Origin: Sthenelais limicola
Lineage: Eukaryota > Annelida > Polychaeta > Phyllodocida > Sigalionidae
Assembly: GCA_942159475.1 (NCBI GenBank)
Contig: OW804096.1
Location: 133,910,941-133,974,940 of the forward strand
Length of the DNA: 64,000 nt
Reading direction: 5' to 3'
Shown here: positions 44,147-57,420 of the stretch, in pieces
How the letters are laid out: every line of letters starts with the position of its first letter
How positions within the stretch are numbered: position 1 is the stretch's first letter
Notes under the pieces: generated by a model
Told to the model about the DNA's origin: nothing
Databases searched by the model: none
Seen by the model: the letters and a program-made list of their open reading frames with translations, nothing else
Made by a program: the position numbers and the translations under genes

Positions 44147-45345
44147 TATCATCATTCCGCATCAAGCTGTGTACATTTGTGCATATTTTACAATACTACA
44201 TTCAGGCATGTCAATTTCATATTCGTATAAATTAGACAGCAGACTAAGGTTTCCTCGAAACGCTGTCCTGTCTGGGGTGTCAATGGTAGAGGCGTTCCTA
44301 CTATTAATACCCAGGGGAAGGGAATCAAATTGTTGATGAGTATAAGTTACACCTTCAATTAGCACTGAAGTGCCTTGTACTACCGCCCTCTTATTGTGAA
44401 TGACACTAGCTGCATTGGCATATAGGCTTTTGCCTCCTTCTCCAATAATTGATCTGCCTCACTGAAATCATTGAAGGCTCTTACATTGGTAACTGGTAAC
44501 TGCTGGATGATTCTTATTCCTAGACATGCCCTTGAACAAATCTATTTTGTTTGTGTTAGACAAGAATTGTAGCCTAATAGGCCTTCCATATGCAGGTTTA
44601 GTTTCATCTTCCTCTGCAGCATTGGCAAGGTCATGGCGAAATTGACCAAGGCGTGAGGCCCCAATATTTAATATGTTATTTGATGCTTTCAAAAATAGAG
44701 TCCATAACCTCATTCAGTTTTTCCCCAGGTATTTCAGGGATTCCCTTTATAATCACTCTTAATTCCTGAGATTCAGAAAAGGAGAGGCTTTGTTGTGAAG
44801 CAGTTGTATTTGAGTTATCATTTGTTCTAGTTGGTGGGAGGAGGGGTTGTTGATTTTGCAGTTCTTGGGGGGTAGTGGTGAGTTTAGATTGCAATTGATT
44901 TATACGCTCTTCCTGTGCTGAGAAGTTTGATTTACATCTTTTTCCCAATTCTGCCAAAATTAATTAGTCCCAAGCTGTTGATTGTCAGCATAGAGGTGTT
45001 CATTGATTAACATAAGATCATTAAACTTAGTATCCAATGATGAACCTTGCCTTCCATAATCACATTTTTATTAGCCAATTTCCCAATGGAAGTGTGAATC
45101 ATACTAAGGGAATTGTTCATACCTTCAACATAGCGGTCAAAACGATTCTGAGACACACTAGAGGGGATAGCAAGTGCTGAGTGTGCTCCATTAGCACCAA
45201 TTTGGGAAGAGATTTTACCAAATTGGCTCATAGTTTGGGTAGTAGTAGGTCGAGATGACATCATGGGTGCTTGGGTTGTAACAATGGATGCGGATATTAG
45301 TCCAGAAGGAGAGGGATAAGTTGCCATGGGAGAGTACATATTCAT
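44147..45345 (-). pseudogene. LINE ORF1 with NADAR start, unit B copy
   Basis: Minus-strand reading: a Ser/Thr/Pro-rich N-terminal segment (45345-45007), a coiled-coil-like segment (ERINQLQSKLTTTPQELQNQ near 44900), an RRM-like part (LRVIIKGIPEIPGEKLNEV near 44770; GRPIRLQFLSNTNKIDLF near 44585), then QQFDSLPLG and the NADAR-like TAFRGNLSLLSNLYEYEIDM (near 44265-44205) and stop at 44162. Frame breaks occur near 44990, 44690 and 44470. No RT follows. Confidence 0.75.
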
Positions 45346-45349
45346 GTAA

Positions 45350-46735
45350 AAACAGCTCAGAATTCACTACTTTTTCACATTATACCTCCATTCTGAAAAA
45401 AAGTAACTGTTCTAGGTATTGCATTTTACCTGGTTTCATTCCTCATACATATTTATGACAACTTGGTAAAGTTTTAACTTTTTTTTAGCCCCCATCACTG
45501 TATGTTAGTTCTATCCTTAAATGTCCAATCTTTAGGAGCCACTGGGGGATGCCCGGTATCAAACATAGATTGTGGTATACTGGCTGATAATATATTCTTG
45601 ACATATGATTTAAAATACCCAAAATACAGTTTAACATATCCTTAATACAATCTAGGTACAATTAGGCCAGTATTGGAGACATAACAGGGCCATACTCTAG
45701 TGTTTACATGACCAGGGATTTTATACAATTTGGTACCAGGCATTCCCTGTACTATATTATGATGTAGATCCAGTTTCACTATAATTAGGAAACTAAAATT
45801 CTGTATATCTTATCTAAGTATTTATTCTAATATGCACACCAAATACTAACCTTCCAAATTAATCCATTGTGAAGATATGAATGCAAATCAGGGGTATACC
45901 CGGTATATTGAGGGATGCTCTGTATGGAAGGAAAGGAAAAGCTAGAACACACATTCAAACTGTATTCATATGACGAAGCCTCTGTTTTTTTCTTTTTGAA
46001 ACCAAGACAACCACCGTTATTTGGTAGGTATTCCTGGGACATTTTCTACCAGAATGAGAGTGACAGAGGATTATAAATGCACATGTATGGTGTGGCAATA
46101 TTGTCAAGATGATTAGGAATCAGCAATCTGTGTGATATTCAGCTGTCTAATCATTATTAATATGTTTAAAAATTTGTTTTCAACCATGGTCAATGAAAAT
46201 TGTTCCTGCCATAGGTCAATGGAAGGAGTAATGCAGTCTTAGTGTAAACAAGAATCCAAGAGTGTATGCCCGGTACCATCACCTTTGAACTAGATTTCTA
46301 CTCACAGGGATGTTCAGACAGGGATGTTCACACAAATGGGTTTTGAATTGATACCAGGCATGCCCCAGAAATAACTTTCTGTAAATAAATGATAGAAAAG
46401 TAGCATTTCTAATGTAGATATGGTCCTCACATAATGTCTCAATGTTCCTTGCAATGTCTCATTCAAATTGGTACATAAATACAATAGATACTTTTTTAAA
46501 GCATATTAAATGAGTGGATGATACCGGGCATACCCCCATACCAGGCATCCCCCTTCTATCCCAGTCTCCTTGACTAAGCCAATTTTGAACCTGAAAATCA
46601 CCAGAAAACTTTTTTTTTTAACAAACTTTATTCAGTCTATCAACAAATCCACTCCATCCAGGGCATTAACATTTTCAATACAAAAGCCCTCCTTGTCCGC
46701 ATCATAAAGCATGTATCCGGTGAAAAATATCCTTG
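45350..46735. repeat. Duplicated block X, unit C copy
   Basis: Matches 11335-12830. It carries the GATACCGGGCATNCCCC-type motif at about 45545, 45738, 45892, 46262, 46349 and twice at 46520-46555. No coding region is supported. Confidence 0.75.
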
Positions 46736-46844
46736 TTGACTTCAGAAGAATATAAGAGCATCAAATTAATCAAGCTACTGTAAGTTAAAGAACGAATTAT
46801 CCCGAAGAGTTGCTATTGTCACTTCACAATATACACTAGAGATT

Positions 46845-48110
46845 GATCAGAAAAGGAAAAATCAACTATAGCGCTTGCACTGGTTTATTCGTTAGCAGTG
46901 ACGAGGGGCTCATATTAATTTGACAAAAACTTCTTGGAAATCAAAACGTTTCAGCTGACATAGACGCGCTTGGAGTTGGCTACCATTTGTCGATGAACTT
47001 TTTCCACTCTCTATATCTTCGATAATTCTTAAAGTTACTGGAACCAGCTTTTTGCAATATAGTGAAAATCACCATAAAACTTACCATGCTAACATATTAT
47101 GCCTTCCTGTACATATGAGTGTGGTTTTATGCCTTATTTCCATGCAATTTAATTCCACTTTATGGCGGAAATTGATGGCAAACCCTTTCAACTAAAACAG
47201 TCATCAATTTCTCTCTTGGTGCCCATAATATTATTATGTCATATTAGTTTGTCTGCTGTGTTGTTTGTAACCATAGAATGCCATGTTCTAAACAATAACT
47301 CACTTTACACTCTTGGTTAAAGTGGCTAAGATAGTTAAAATGAGTAGTCATGGAATTGTGTGAAACTTTGTCAGTGTAATCATATATGATAGGTATAGCA
47401 ATATCTGAAGTATTGAATATCAGCATTGCGTTTTCATGCAATGATTAGTGAATAATATGTGTAATGAATGGGTCAGAACCTAAACCCATGTCAAGTCCAT
47501 GAGGAAATGGCTTTGGAGACCATGAGGTACTGCCAGATTTAGGTCTGGTGGCAGGAATGAAACAAATGTCCTTTGTACTGACCAGCGCCAACCTGGGTGT
47601 TACATAATTCCAGAAGTTAACTCAACTGACATGGAGTGCAAAAACGATTTTGCTCACTATTTCACCAAATATCTGATATAATATGAATTTCATAGTTTTG
47701 ATATTCACAGGAAGTTTTGATATTCACATGAAGTCGAGATTCCGTTACTCGATAATCTAGCCAACAACAGTGAGAAGAGTCATTTTAAGAAGATCTTGAT
47801 GAAATAGAATGCAATCTATGTTGCTCCTATAGCTGCCTGAAATAAAATGGAATTGAAATTCATTGATTAGCTCCACCTAACATTAATTTTGTGTCCCTTT
47901 CAAATATAAATTAATTAATTTACAATAGATACTTCATTGATAAAATTAAAAACTGTGGTGTTTTTTCTCTGAGACAAACCTAATTCAACAGCTCTTAGAA
48001 AAACTTAAATATAATATCTTTGTTTCAATTTTGTGTTGTCCCCTAGCACTGAGTACTAGCAGTCTCTAATTTCAGAGATTGCTAAAGAGATTTGTAGGAC
48101 AATGCCTAAG
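46845..48110. repeat. Duplicated block Y, unit C copy
   Basis: Closest to 35358-36480, including the 400-bp segment that unit A lacks. No coding region. Confidence 0.75.
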
Positions 48111-48139
48111 AGTTCATTGCATAATATCGTTGAATGAAA

Positions 48140-51100
48140 TTAAAGTGGAATAATAAAACCTACCTCTGTTTCATCAAGTCTATGATAAGTTCCAAAGAGT
48201 TTGTTATCTGGTTCCAGTACAGCCTGCATACTGCCCCCAGTATACCAGGTGCAGAGTTTGGTGATGGAATTATAGTTGTAGACCTCACAGCCAGCTCTGA
48301 TGCACTCAAAGGAACAGTCTGTTATTCTCTGGACCACTTTGCTACCATTTGTATCAGGTGTAATAATATCCATTCTGTAGCCTGTCCAGCCTTTCATTAG
48401 TCTGTTCCAGCCATAATAATCTGAATACAAAATTAGAATCACGTTGATTATGTTTTCAATATAGTACAGATTAATATGGAAGTTTGCAATTCATTGACTA
48501 TGGAGAAAAGTACCAAGAGCTAAAAATATAGAATCAGTATTAATAGTAAGTAATTAAAGTAATTAAATGAATGAAACCAAGGTTCATATCGATCCTCGTT
48601 GTTGGTCTTTTGATTAAAGGAGGGGCTGTTGCACCATGTTATCTCATGAATGGCAAACTCCAAGAATTGTTCAACAGAGAGACAAATTAACATGTGTGTC
48701 ATTGACCGTCCATTGATGCAGCTCCCTTCCTTTAACACACCATCAATCACTTATAAATATTTCTTCTAGTAGTCATTTATATAATGGATTACTTTTTTAT
48801 TAATATTTCGAAAGTTAATAAGTGTTATAAGTAGGGAAGGCTCACGAAATAAAACTTTTAAATTGACAGCCTTTACATTATGTGTTAACAGCTCTTCGAA
48901 GATGTCATGATGATAAGCCAAATAATGTCAGTGGTATTGCATGAATTAACTTACACTTTTGGCAGAAATAACATTAATTATGTTGGCTGCTTTGTTGGGT
49001 ACTTAAATAAATAGCCACTGCCTATTTTTAAGCAAATTCTTTAAAGGATCCCTCTGAAAGATGTTGTACAATCATGTCATACTAAGGCCAGGTCCATGTC
49101 CATGATGGAATACATCCAATGCAAATTACCCTTTTTCACCATATTTATAAATTCTTTTTGCCCTTGCCTTTATTTTGTTGATCAAATCAACTGGTGATGA
49201 TCAATTAACGTTTTGTTTAAGGCAATTAAGATATGAAGATATACTGCAGAACAAGTGGTCCAAAAAGGTACAATAGGAAGTTGTGGATAAATTTTACTTT
49301 CTTTTGGTTTTAGATTTGTCATCTCTATATCCGTTTTGGGAAACCTTTAAACATCCATTTGTTGCACCCTTCAATAGATTCTGGTAACTCTTGCTACTGA
49401 AAGGTATGGAATGCCTCAAGGACTTGTTTTTCATTCAAAAGATTGTGGTTCAATTAATGAGAGTATCCTACAGTATTTATTTCTATTCTGCTTGACCAGT
49501 CCAACTTTGACTATGGATATATATATAGAAGGTTCCCAGTAACACATATTTCTCCACCATTTTTTAAGAAAAAGACATTAAGTGAGTGCCTTTCTTTGGT
49601 GTAATTTGATGAAACAACTCCACCTTGCACATCTTGCACATCTTTCCTAACTTAATAGGATTGAATTGTAAGAGTGAATAAGCAAGATCTTTCCCTACAT
49701 TAATTTCACCTTGCTGGTTTTCTAAGTAATGCCAACCTAATATTATGTGATGGCTACAAGCTTTACATCTCTTCAAGAATGTTTTGTTTTATATGATATC
49801 ATTTAGAGCTAATGGAGGCCTCCATTAACATATCATGAAAAGGATACCTGTTCCAAATATCCATGTACCATGGAATTTATTCTTGGAAGCTAGAAAGAGA
49901 TGTTTGACTGTGAGCGGTGTGCTATCAGTCCATGAAAGTATCTGGTTTTGGCCAGTGGTTGATCCTCCTCCAAGTTTTATGACTCCACTTGTCCAGGTGA
50001 TCCAGAATGATGAGAACATGGTTTCATCCACATAAGGTCCACTTTCTTCTTCCACTACTATACTACTTCCACAAGATCGGCAATTTCTCAATGCAGTCCT
50101 AGTGTTAGACCAGCCACCTGCATGGGCCAAAATATAATATTTAATGGGTATGTTTATATTTACTGTCAATAAGTTCATCTAATCTCAAACCCTTTTTAAA
50201 TTATTCTTAAAACAAGAAATAAATCATTGGCATAAGTAGCCTGACTTTCAGTTTTATTATACAGCTTCTTATTAGAGCTTGACTTGTCTTGTAGGCATGA
50301 TTGTTTCTTCATCAAAGGTAAGCTATTGACTAATATTAAGTATTAAGAGAAGTCTGGTTCTTTGAAACAGACAACTATTTATTAGGTGTGTCTTCCAATT
50401 TTAGTTTCATGAGGGTTCATTCATCATACTCTCAACAAAACACACAAATATTATGGAGGGACACATCAGTCATCAGAACTTTCCGTCATAGATGCATAAT
50501 AAAGTTAACCTACAATAATTGTGTCTCTAAATTCCTTCTTCCTTCTTCCTATATGTATATGGATCTACTCCCTATACCACTAGTGCATTAGTGCACTAGG
50601 TTTGCATTGTGAATGATGTTGTTTGTCTTTAAGGAAGTACCAAACAACTATCATGATAAGTGCATAGCATTTCAATTTCATATTATTTGCAAACCAGTTT
50701 CTAAAATAATATGCTGAGTCCTCTGCTAATAATATCTATCTGTGCCAATAATAATAGTTGTACCAGCTGATGCATCATGAAGAAGATACATTGTGAAATG
50801 TACTACAATGCCAGAATTTATAAACTAGACTTTAGACAGTGACACATATAAATCATGGGTTTAGGGTGATGAACTGAAATTCTACACATGTTATATTATG
50901 ATATCTATGGGTTAGTGGATAAAGTACCTGTACCATAGCTGGGTGGAAGGGGCATTCACTGTGAGTAAAGCTGATCAGCCTTAAACTCTACCCACACACA
51001 GCTGATTTGCCTCCCGATTGCCCCCCGATTTGGGCCTTCAGATGAGTCCTAGGATTTTATTTCCAATCCTGCTTCAAAAACATGAACCAGGTTTTGAAAT

Positions 51101-52917
51101 GAGATCCTAAGGTTCATCGGAAGACCCAAATCGGGGACAATCGGGAGGCAAATCGGCTGTGTGTGGGCAGGGTCTTAGAGAGAACTGATAATGAATTTGT
51201 AGTTGCTTTTTTATCATCTTCCAATCATCTTTTATCTTCTTTTATCTCTCTTTTCCCTCTCCCTCTTTTCCCTCCCCCTCTTCTATGTCTCTAATACCTG
51301 TTTTTCTCTCCCAACCCCATCTTTGATTCCCCCCTCTCCCTCCCCTCTTCTTCATGCCCCCCTCCCCTCTCTCCCTTCCCCTACATCCTCTCCCTCCCCT
51401 CTTTTTCGTCCCCCTCTTCTTCCCCTCCACCTCCCCCTCTCCTATTCCCCCACCCTCTCTTTTCTTCACTCTCACCTCCTACACCCTCTGCCTCCCCTCT
51501 CCCTCTCCAATACCCCTCCCCTCCCCTCTCCCTTCCCTCTTCTTCACTCTCCCACTCCTCTGCATGTAGTCAGGTCCCCCTGGAAGTGACATAGTAGCTT
51601 GTAGGAAATGACTTAGTATCTCACAGGGGCTTTTCCAAGCTATAAATAGAGTGTGGAGATTACAGATTCCCAGAACATGCCTGACAAAAAAACCCTTCTT
51701 GAGCTTTATATATTAGATATATGGGACTTGGGGCTTAGGACTTACCTATGATGAACCAGTAGACATCTCCACTAGGGTCTGTATTCTCAGAGAGAATCAA
51801 ATGAGCTTCCTTAGAGGCCTGCACTTGGAAAATCAATTGAGTTGTTCCAGTGAGGTCCACTTCTGGAACAAGAGTGAAACTTGGGCCATAGGTCTCTACT
51901 CGGATTCCATTTGTTAAACCTTCAAGGAAATAAAAAGTTCTTTTAGACTATGCAAGGTCATGATGTTCATGCAAGATGCAATTCTGCAAATTTCTTTTCC
52001 ATTAATTATTGTTGTTGCTACCTGTCCTCATAATAATTTACATACACAATTATGTAAATTACTACTATATATATGTTAGTATTCTTATAGAAACAACAAC
52101 TTAAAACTTGTGAAGTTATAGAAATTGTGAAGATAAAGTTGTTTTTTCAAGGCTTACAAGCATATATCATTGATACTGTGTACTGTCTCAAGTGTAGAAA
52201 TGGGACATAATCAACCTACAAAAATGTTAAACATGGGAATCGTTCTTGAGAATAGATTATAATGACTTCAATGGTTACAATACTAGAAGATGCTAGAACA
52301 TGTTAGAACATGCACAATTTAAAAGCAATAAGATGAAAGGATTAGCCCTTGCCCTAATTAATTACATGGCATTTAAGGTCAGCTTGATCAGCGTCATTTC
52401 TACCCACAGGAGTGTAATTGAATCATGGACAGTTGTTTTGATAACGATTAGGGAAGGAGTGGCTATCCACAAGCTATTAGTAAGTGTATTGAATAGCAGC
52501 TCCTATCCATGTGCTTCTCTATTGTGTGCTACACGCTGATAATAGGACCTGTATGGGCTAAATGTATGGCTGTATGGCATCCTACTTGAGTCATTTCTTC
52601 TTTATCGTTTTATGACAAGATACCATGGTTGCAAAATAGATAACATACATAGAGAAATGCAGTAGTGCATCATATTATGACAAATTATAACTCATACAAT
52701 CATTGATACATGTTGATCTGTATCAAAAGAAAAACATATTTCACTAACAGCTATCCTAGGTAATCCTATCCTAGGAGTAAATGTCATCTCAATGGCCATG
52801 ATCGATTTTCATAAAAAAATATACTCACCTATTAAGAAAGGATTCCAACAGATAATACTCACCTATTAAGAAAGGATTCCAACATAAAGTGACAACAAGC
52901 ACTGTCCAGTCCACCAT
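48140..52917 (-). CDS. Gene C: secreted Methyltransf_FA + PAN domain protein (4 exons)
   Basis: Exons: 1, 52863-52917 (ATG 52915-52917); 2, 51746-51919; 3, 49848-50117; 4, 48140-48420, ending in TAA. All introns are phase 1. The protein is nearly the same as gene B (exon 3 has GVIKLGGG where B has GVVKLGGG; exon 4 has DTNGSKVV and EVYNYN). Signal peptide, Methyltransf_FA domain and four-Cys PAN/apple-like module are all open, with no stop or frameshift. It shares with gene B the upstream hairpin, the duplicated exon 1 donor and MITE J, and lacks MITE H in intron 3. A secreted paralogue; function unknown. Confidence 0.82.
50984..51174. repeat. MITE J, intron 2 of gene C
   Basis: About 190 bp, the orthologous copy of 39733-39923, flanked by TTA. 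Confidence 0.85.
51200..51710 (-). repeat. Repeat family R with CT-rich core, unit C
   Basis: Same landmarks as 40105-40525, but its left end (AGCAAAGTACCCG) is missing and the CT tract is joined directly to unique sequence near 51240. Proline/Ser-rich frames here are artefacts. Confidence 0.7.
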
Positions 52918-53012
52918 CCTGTTTGAGTCTTCTGTTTGTCTCTTCTGTGCCCATACTAAAATTTGTCATCCATCATTATGCACCACTGGCTCTCACATGG
53001 AGCATTTTACAC

Positions 53013-53120
53013 TAGAGTTGACCTCATGTGACTGTTATGAATTTTGCATTATGTATAATGGCTTTATGAAGCCATTATAGATAATGCAAAATTCATAACA
53101 GTCACAAAGGGTCAACTCTA
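53013..53120. repeat. Hairpin upstream of gene C
   Basis: 108-bp palindrome, the counterpart of 41817-41922, about 95 bp upstream of the gene C start. Confidence 0.88.
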
Positions 53121-53569
53121 ATGCCAGTGAAATTTCTAACTATCAAACTATCAAACTATCAAACTATAATTGAACATAAGCAGTAGAAACAAATGTTTTC
53201 TATGTTTTTAATTATTCATTTTCATGGGTGGCATGTTCTATGCCTGGTCAGGCATCATATTCTGCTAATGGAGTTAAATCGTAGATGCCTTTGATGCTGA
53301 TGGTTTGTTGTAAGATCATTTCCAAGTTGTTAATATTTGATATTTTCCTAAAACGTTAAATTTTATACATTTGTAGTGAATTGCAGCTGCAGCTACTGAG
53401 TAGGAACTTATCACAAACCAAGGTCATATTTATATTCAATCTAGACAGCGGTGGAAATAAACCAGACACAATTCTTCGGTATTACAGTGTTTATTCCATT
53501 ACTTGGAACATTAGACTGGTGCACTATGTCAGACCTTTAAATCAATCACACACAGGAGTGAATCATATT

Positions 53570-54570
53570 AAATGTTCCTGAATCTTTATAAACTGAGGGT
53601 GATTCCTCATATTGCTTTTGGAGTTACCATATATAATGGTACTAGTAATAAGGCATTGTAGAAGAAATTGCAAGTGATACAGAATAATATTGTTAGGAGG
53701 GCTAAATACTTAAATAAAAGGACGAATGTAATAGAGCTGTCAAAGGAACTTGGTATTCCTTCACTTGAAAAAAGGAGAGAGGCACGTCTACTAGAAATAG
53801 CATTTATACAAGTCTTTGATACCAGATAATATTGAAACCAGTAAACCAGAGTTGAGGTCCAATAAAGGTAACAAGAAGAAGATGCTTGAGATATTAACTC
53901 CACATTCGGAGAGAATAAAAAGATCCTTTTTATACATCGCACCAATGCTATGGAACTCAGAAAATAACACATTTTTTAGGGTCACCAGCTAGAAGACTTG
54001 GTCAATTTCAGGATATACCTGAAGAATCAATACATGATTCAAGGCGAGTAAAATGTTATAGTGTACTATTATGTTTTATATCCTGTACATTGTCAACATA
54101 GCAACAATAACAATTTATTCTAAGCAAGCATGTAAGAGCGTATACAGTTTTATACAGTTTTCTGAAAGAGTGGTAATAGTCTGTTTTATATTATCATTAC
54201 AAGGTGAAAATGTCTGAATTGTTATATAAATGTAACTATTTAGTTGCTAAAAACAAAGAAGACCAATATAGAAAGAGGAAACTTTCATGTAAATTGTTAT
54301 GAATGTATATATTTAAATAAGATTGATGATATTGGTATGTAACATGATTTAATTGTTATGAAAGTGTAATCTTTCTGAAGAAACATTAGATCGGAAATAG
54401 CATAAAGAAGATCTGAATATAAGCTTCTATTAACAGATGTCTTCAATTAATAATAAACAAAAGAACGATTCAGGGCACTCTAGGAAGAACTATGCGTGCA
54501 AAAAGAGAGAAATGACCCTTTTCTATGTAATTGTATTGCGATTTGGAAATAAAAACACTTATATATATAT
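53570..54570 (+). mobile_element. 5'-truncated LINE family C, unit C
   Basis: The uninterrupted counterpart of 42398-43884. The coding tail has KKLQVIQNNIVRRAK and continues through EARLLEIAFIQVF, broken by several stops. It ends in GGAAATAAAAACACTTATAT followed by the duplicated ATATT/CATCT target. Confidence 0.8.
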
Positions 54571-54572
54571 AT

Positions 54573-54835
54573 TCATCTAATATATAAAGCTCAAGAAAGG
54601 TTTTTTTGTCAGGCATGTTCATGGAATCTGTGATCTCTCCAGCTGTTTTTCTGACCTGTATAGTTCTGTCAGCTCTGTCCGGAGGACATATATATGGTTT
54701 GGGAAGGTATCTGGGGTAAAAATGTGATTTTGAAGCGCTTTTTAATCAGGATATCCACACTCTATTGATAGCCTGGAAAAGCCCCAGTTGGGAACTAGAA
54801 GAGATTTATTTAGGCCATGCCTCTGTATCCCACCA
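54573..54835 (+). repeat. Repeat family R, short copy (unit C)
   Basis: AAGCTCAAGAAAGGTTTTTTT to GGGAACTAGAAG, parallel to 31915-32150 and 43888-44140. Confidence 0.7.
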
Positions 54836-54837
54836 TT

Positions 54838-56414
54838 TATCATCATTCTGCATCATGCTGCATACATTTGTGCATATTTTACAATACTGCATTCAGGCAT
54901 GTCAATTTCACATTCGTATAAATTAGACAGCAGACTAAGGTTTCCTCGAAACGCTGTCCTCTCTGGGGTGTCAATGGTAGAGGCGTTCCTACTATTAATA
55001 CCCAGGGGAAGGGAATCAAATTGTTGATGAGTATAAGTTACACCTTCAATTAGCACTGAAGTGCCTTGTACTACCGCCCTCTTATTGTGAATGACTCTAG
55101 CTGCATTGGCATAGGCTTTTGCCTCCTTCTCCAATAATTGATCTGCCTCACTGAAATCATTGAAGGCTCTTACATTGGTAACTGCTGGATGATTCTTATT
55201 CCTAGACATGCCCTTGAACAAATCTATTTTGTTTGTGTTAGACAAGAACTGTAGCCTAATAGGCCTTCCATATGCAGGTTTAGTTTCATCTTCCTCTGCA
55301 GCATTGGCAAGGTCATGGCAAAATTGACCAAGGCGTGAGGCCCCAATATTTAATATGTTATTTGATGCTTTCAAAAATAGAGTCCATAACCTCATTCAGT
55401 TTTTCCCCAGGTATTTCAGGGATTCCCTTTATAATCACTCTTAATTCCTGAGATTCAGAAAAGGAGAGGCTTGGTTGTGAAGCAGTTGTATTTGAGTTAT
55501 CATTTGTTCTAGTTGGTGGGACGAGGGCTTGTTGATTTTGCAGTTCTTGGGGGGTAGTGGTGAGTTTAGATTGCAATTGATTTATACGCTCTTCCTGTGC
55601 TGAGAAATTTGATTTACATCTTTTTCCCAATACTGCCATATTAGTCCGAAGCTGTTGATTGTCAGCATAGAGGTGTTCATTGATTAACATAAGGCCAAAA
55701 AAAAATATAGGTGTGTTTCCGATTTATCTGGCTGAAAACTAGGTTGGGGGGTGGTAATTTTTTTTTTTTGTTAATTTTTTTTGTTTGGAAACCACCTCCC
55801 AGAAACTGAAAAAAATGTCTTTTTCATAACAATAGTTGTTTTGAACATAGGAAATGTGCTTTTTGACAGTTTTGGGTTAGGAAAACCCGTTTTCCTGCTT
55901 TTATAAGTTTTTTTTGTCAAAAAATCCAAAAAAAGTAAGATATGAAGGGGAAAAAATCAGATATGGTAAAATTTTTTTTTAGGTAGGGTAAGGTTTTTCT
56001 AGGTAGGGGGGGTAAATCGGAAACACACCTATTTTTTTTTTTGGCCTAAGATCATTAAACTTAGTATCCAATGATGTAACCTGGCCTTCCATAATCACAT
56101 TTTTATTAGCCAATTAGCCAAGAGATTTGACCAAATTGGCTCATAGTTTGGGTAGTAGTAGATCGAGATGACATCATGGGTGCTTGGGTTGTAACAATGG
56201 ATGAGGATATTAGTCCAGAAGGAGAGGGATAAGTTATTTGTGTAAAGCCATTCGATAACATTGGTAGACTGGTCCTGTCAGGGATATTATGAAAGTCTGG
56301 CATATGGAAGTTTTGAGATGGTTGAGGATTGAAAAGGGGTCTGTAATTATCCAACTGAAAGAGGTTCAAGCTGGCTAGGTCTGTATTTGGCCTTAGTGGA
56401 CGGTGGTCGAACAT
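54838..56414 (-). pseudogene. LINE ORF1 with NADAR start, unit C copy (best preserved)
   Basis: Minus-strand order: N-terminal disordered segment with MFDHRPLRPNTDLASLNLF (56414), Ser/Thr-rich linker, an interrupting MITE (55693-56046), coiled coil (QEERINQLQSKLTTTPQELQ near 55590), RRM (LRVIIKGIPEIPG near 55450; YGRPIRLQFLSNTNKIDLF near 55250), a C-terminal domain (YANAARVIHNKRAVVQGTSV) and QQFDSLPLG, then TAFRGNLSLLSNLYECEIDM and IVKYAQMYAA before a stop at 54853. The last 35 residues align with the start of NADAR in the LINE at 389-1069 (FFGQDSPLSNHYMSRF, MEQYI). One frame change lies near 55370. The rest of NADAR and ORF2 are missing. Confidence 0.78.
55693..56046. repeat. Harbinger-type MITE (GGCC ends, TAA target)
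   Basis: 354 bp. The ends GGCCAAAAAAAAATATAGGT and its inverted partner ending TTTTTGGCC pair over GGTGTGTTTCCGATTTA. TAA is duplicated at 55690-55692 and 56047-56049, the target size of PIF/Harbinger elements. Unit B has the uninterrupted site (GATTAACATAAGATCATT). Confidence 0.9.
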
Positions 56415-56989
56415 AGTGGTTTAGTTGGCATGGTAAAATAAAGGCAACACAAATGGTACAAAATACAGCTCAAAGGACCAACAAATGTTCGTAAAAAAAA
56501 AGATCATATTATGTTAGATTGTAAACACTAGCCTTAATCAAGAACCATGAGGAAGGTCAGATTCCAGATCCCCCTGCTGCTAGGGACATAATAAGGTGGT
56601 CTAAACCTGAGGGAAACACTTATCAATAGGCATACAAAGGTCTCATAGGGACCTCTACCAGTCTGGGAGATGCACTATACATGTAGGTTGTATGGCTATA
56701 CATCAGGACCTCACCGCAAAGCTTTCCACAACAATGGCAAAATACTGCTTCTTGCCTCTGTTATTAACCCTGATGCCCCTGGGAGGTAACAGAAAGAGCG
56801 GGGCATATATAAGGGATTATACTAGTGCTGTAATGTTGGTGTTAGTTATATGCATGCAAGTACACATATTAGAAAATGTATGAGCAGGTGCTGGAGTTCA
56901 TTCTGAATGTATAACTAGTAATGAACTGTTATCTCAATTTTCAAAAAGCATATTGTATCATTTATTATTCTCATGAGTCATGAGTAAAC
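56415..56989. other. Unassigned sequence between unit C and the fourth-unit remnant
   Basis: No gene or repeat was recognised; the ORF at 56692-56883 matches no known family. Confidence 0.4.
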
Positions 56990-57420
56990 TCGCTCTATCA
57001 TTTATTATTAATTATATCAGTCACTGACTAAACTGTTCAATCATTTTTTTACATTTTTTTTGCTGTTCTATCATTTGGAATGTGCCTTGCTGTGAGCCAT
57101 AATCCTATAAAATATGGCATTCATTACTGACACTAAGCAGTTATTTGAGTATATACGATACATATGATATATGAGTGTATTTTCTTACCTTGGTTATAAG
57201 GCATAACGTAAATAATACTAACCATTAAGGTATGAATAATGTAGGGGCTAGTAAACACAAGTACGCCTGAGCCATTTCACAATTCCGCCACTTATGTATG
57301 GTCAGCCCTGCCAACTGTTTAAAGTACTCTCTGCTTATACCACAGCACTTAGTAAAAAGGCAACATTTATCTCTGAGTCAGGACCTCAAAATGTGTACAT
57401 TAGGGGATGTGTATGTCTCA
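56990..57420. repeat. Remnant of a fourth duplication unit
   Basis: Matches 10985-11330, the left edge of unit A, with one extra stretch of about 85 bp near 57297-57385. The rest of the unit is not present. Confidence 0.75.
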
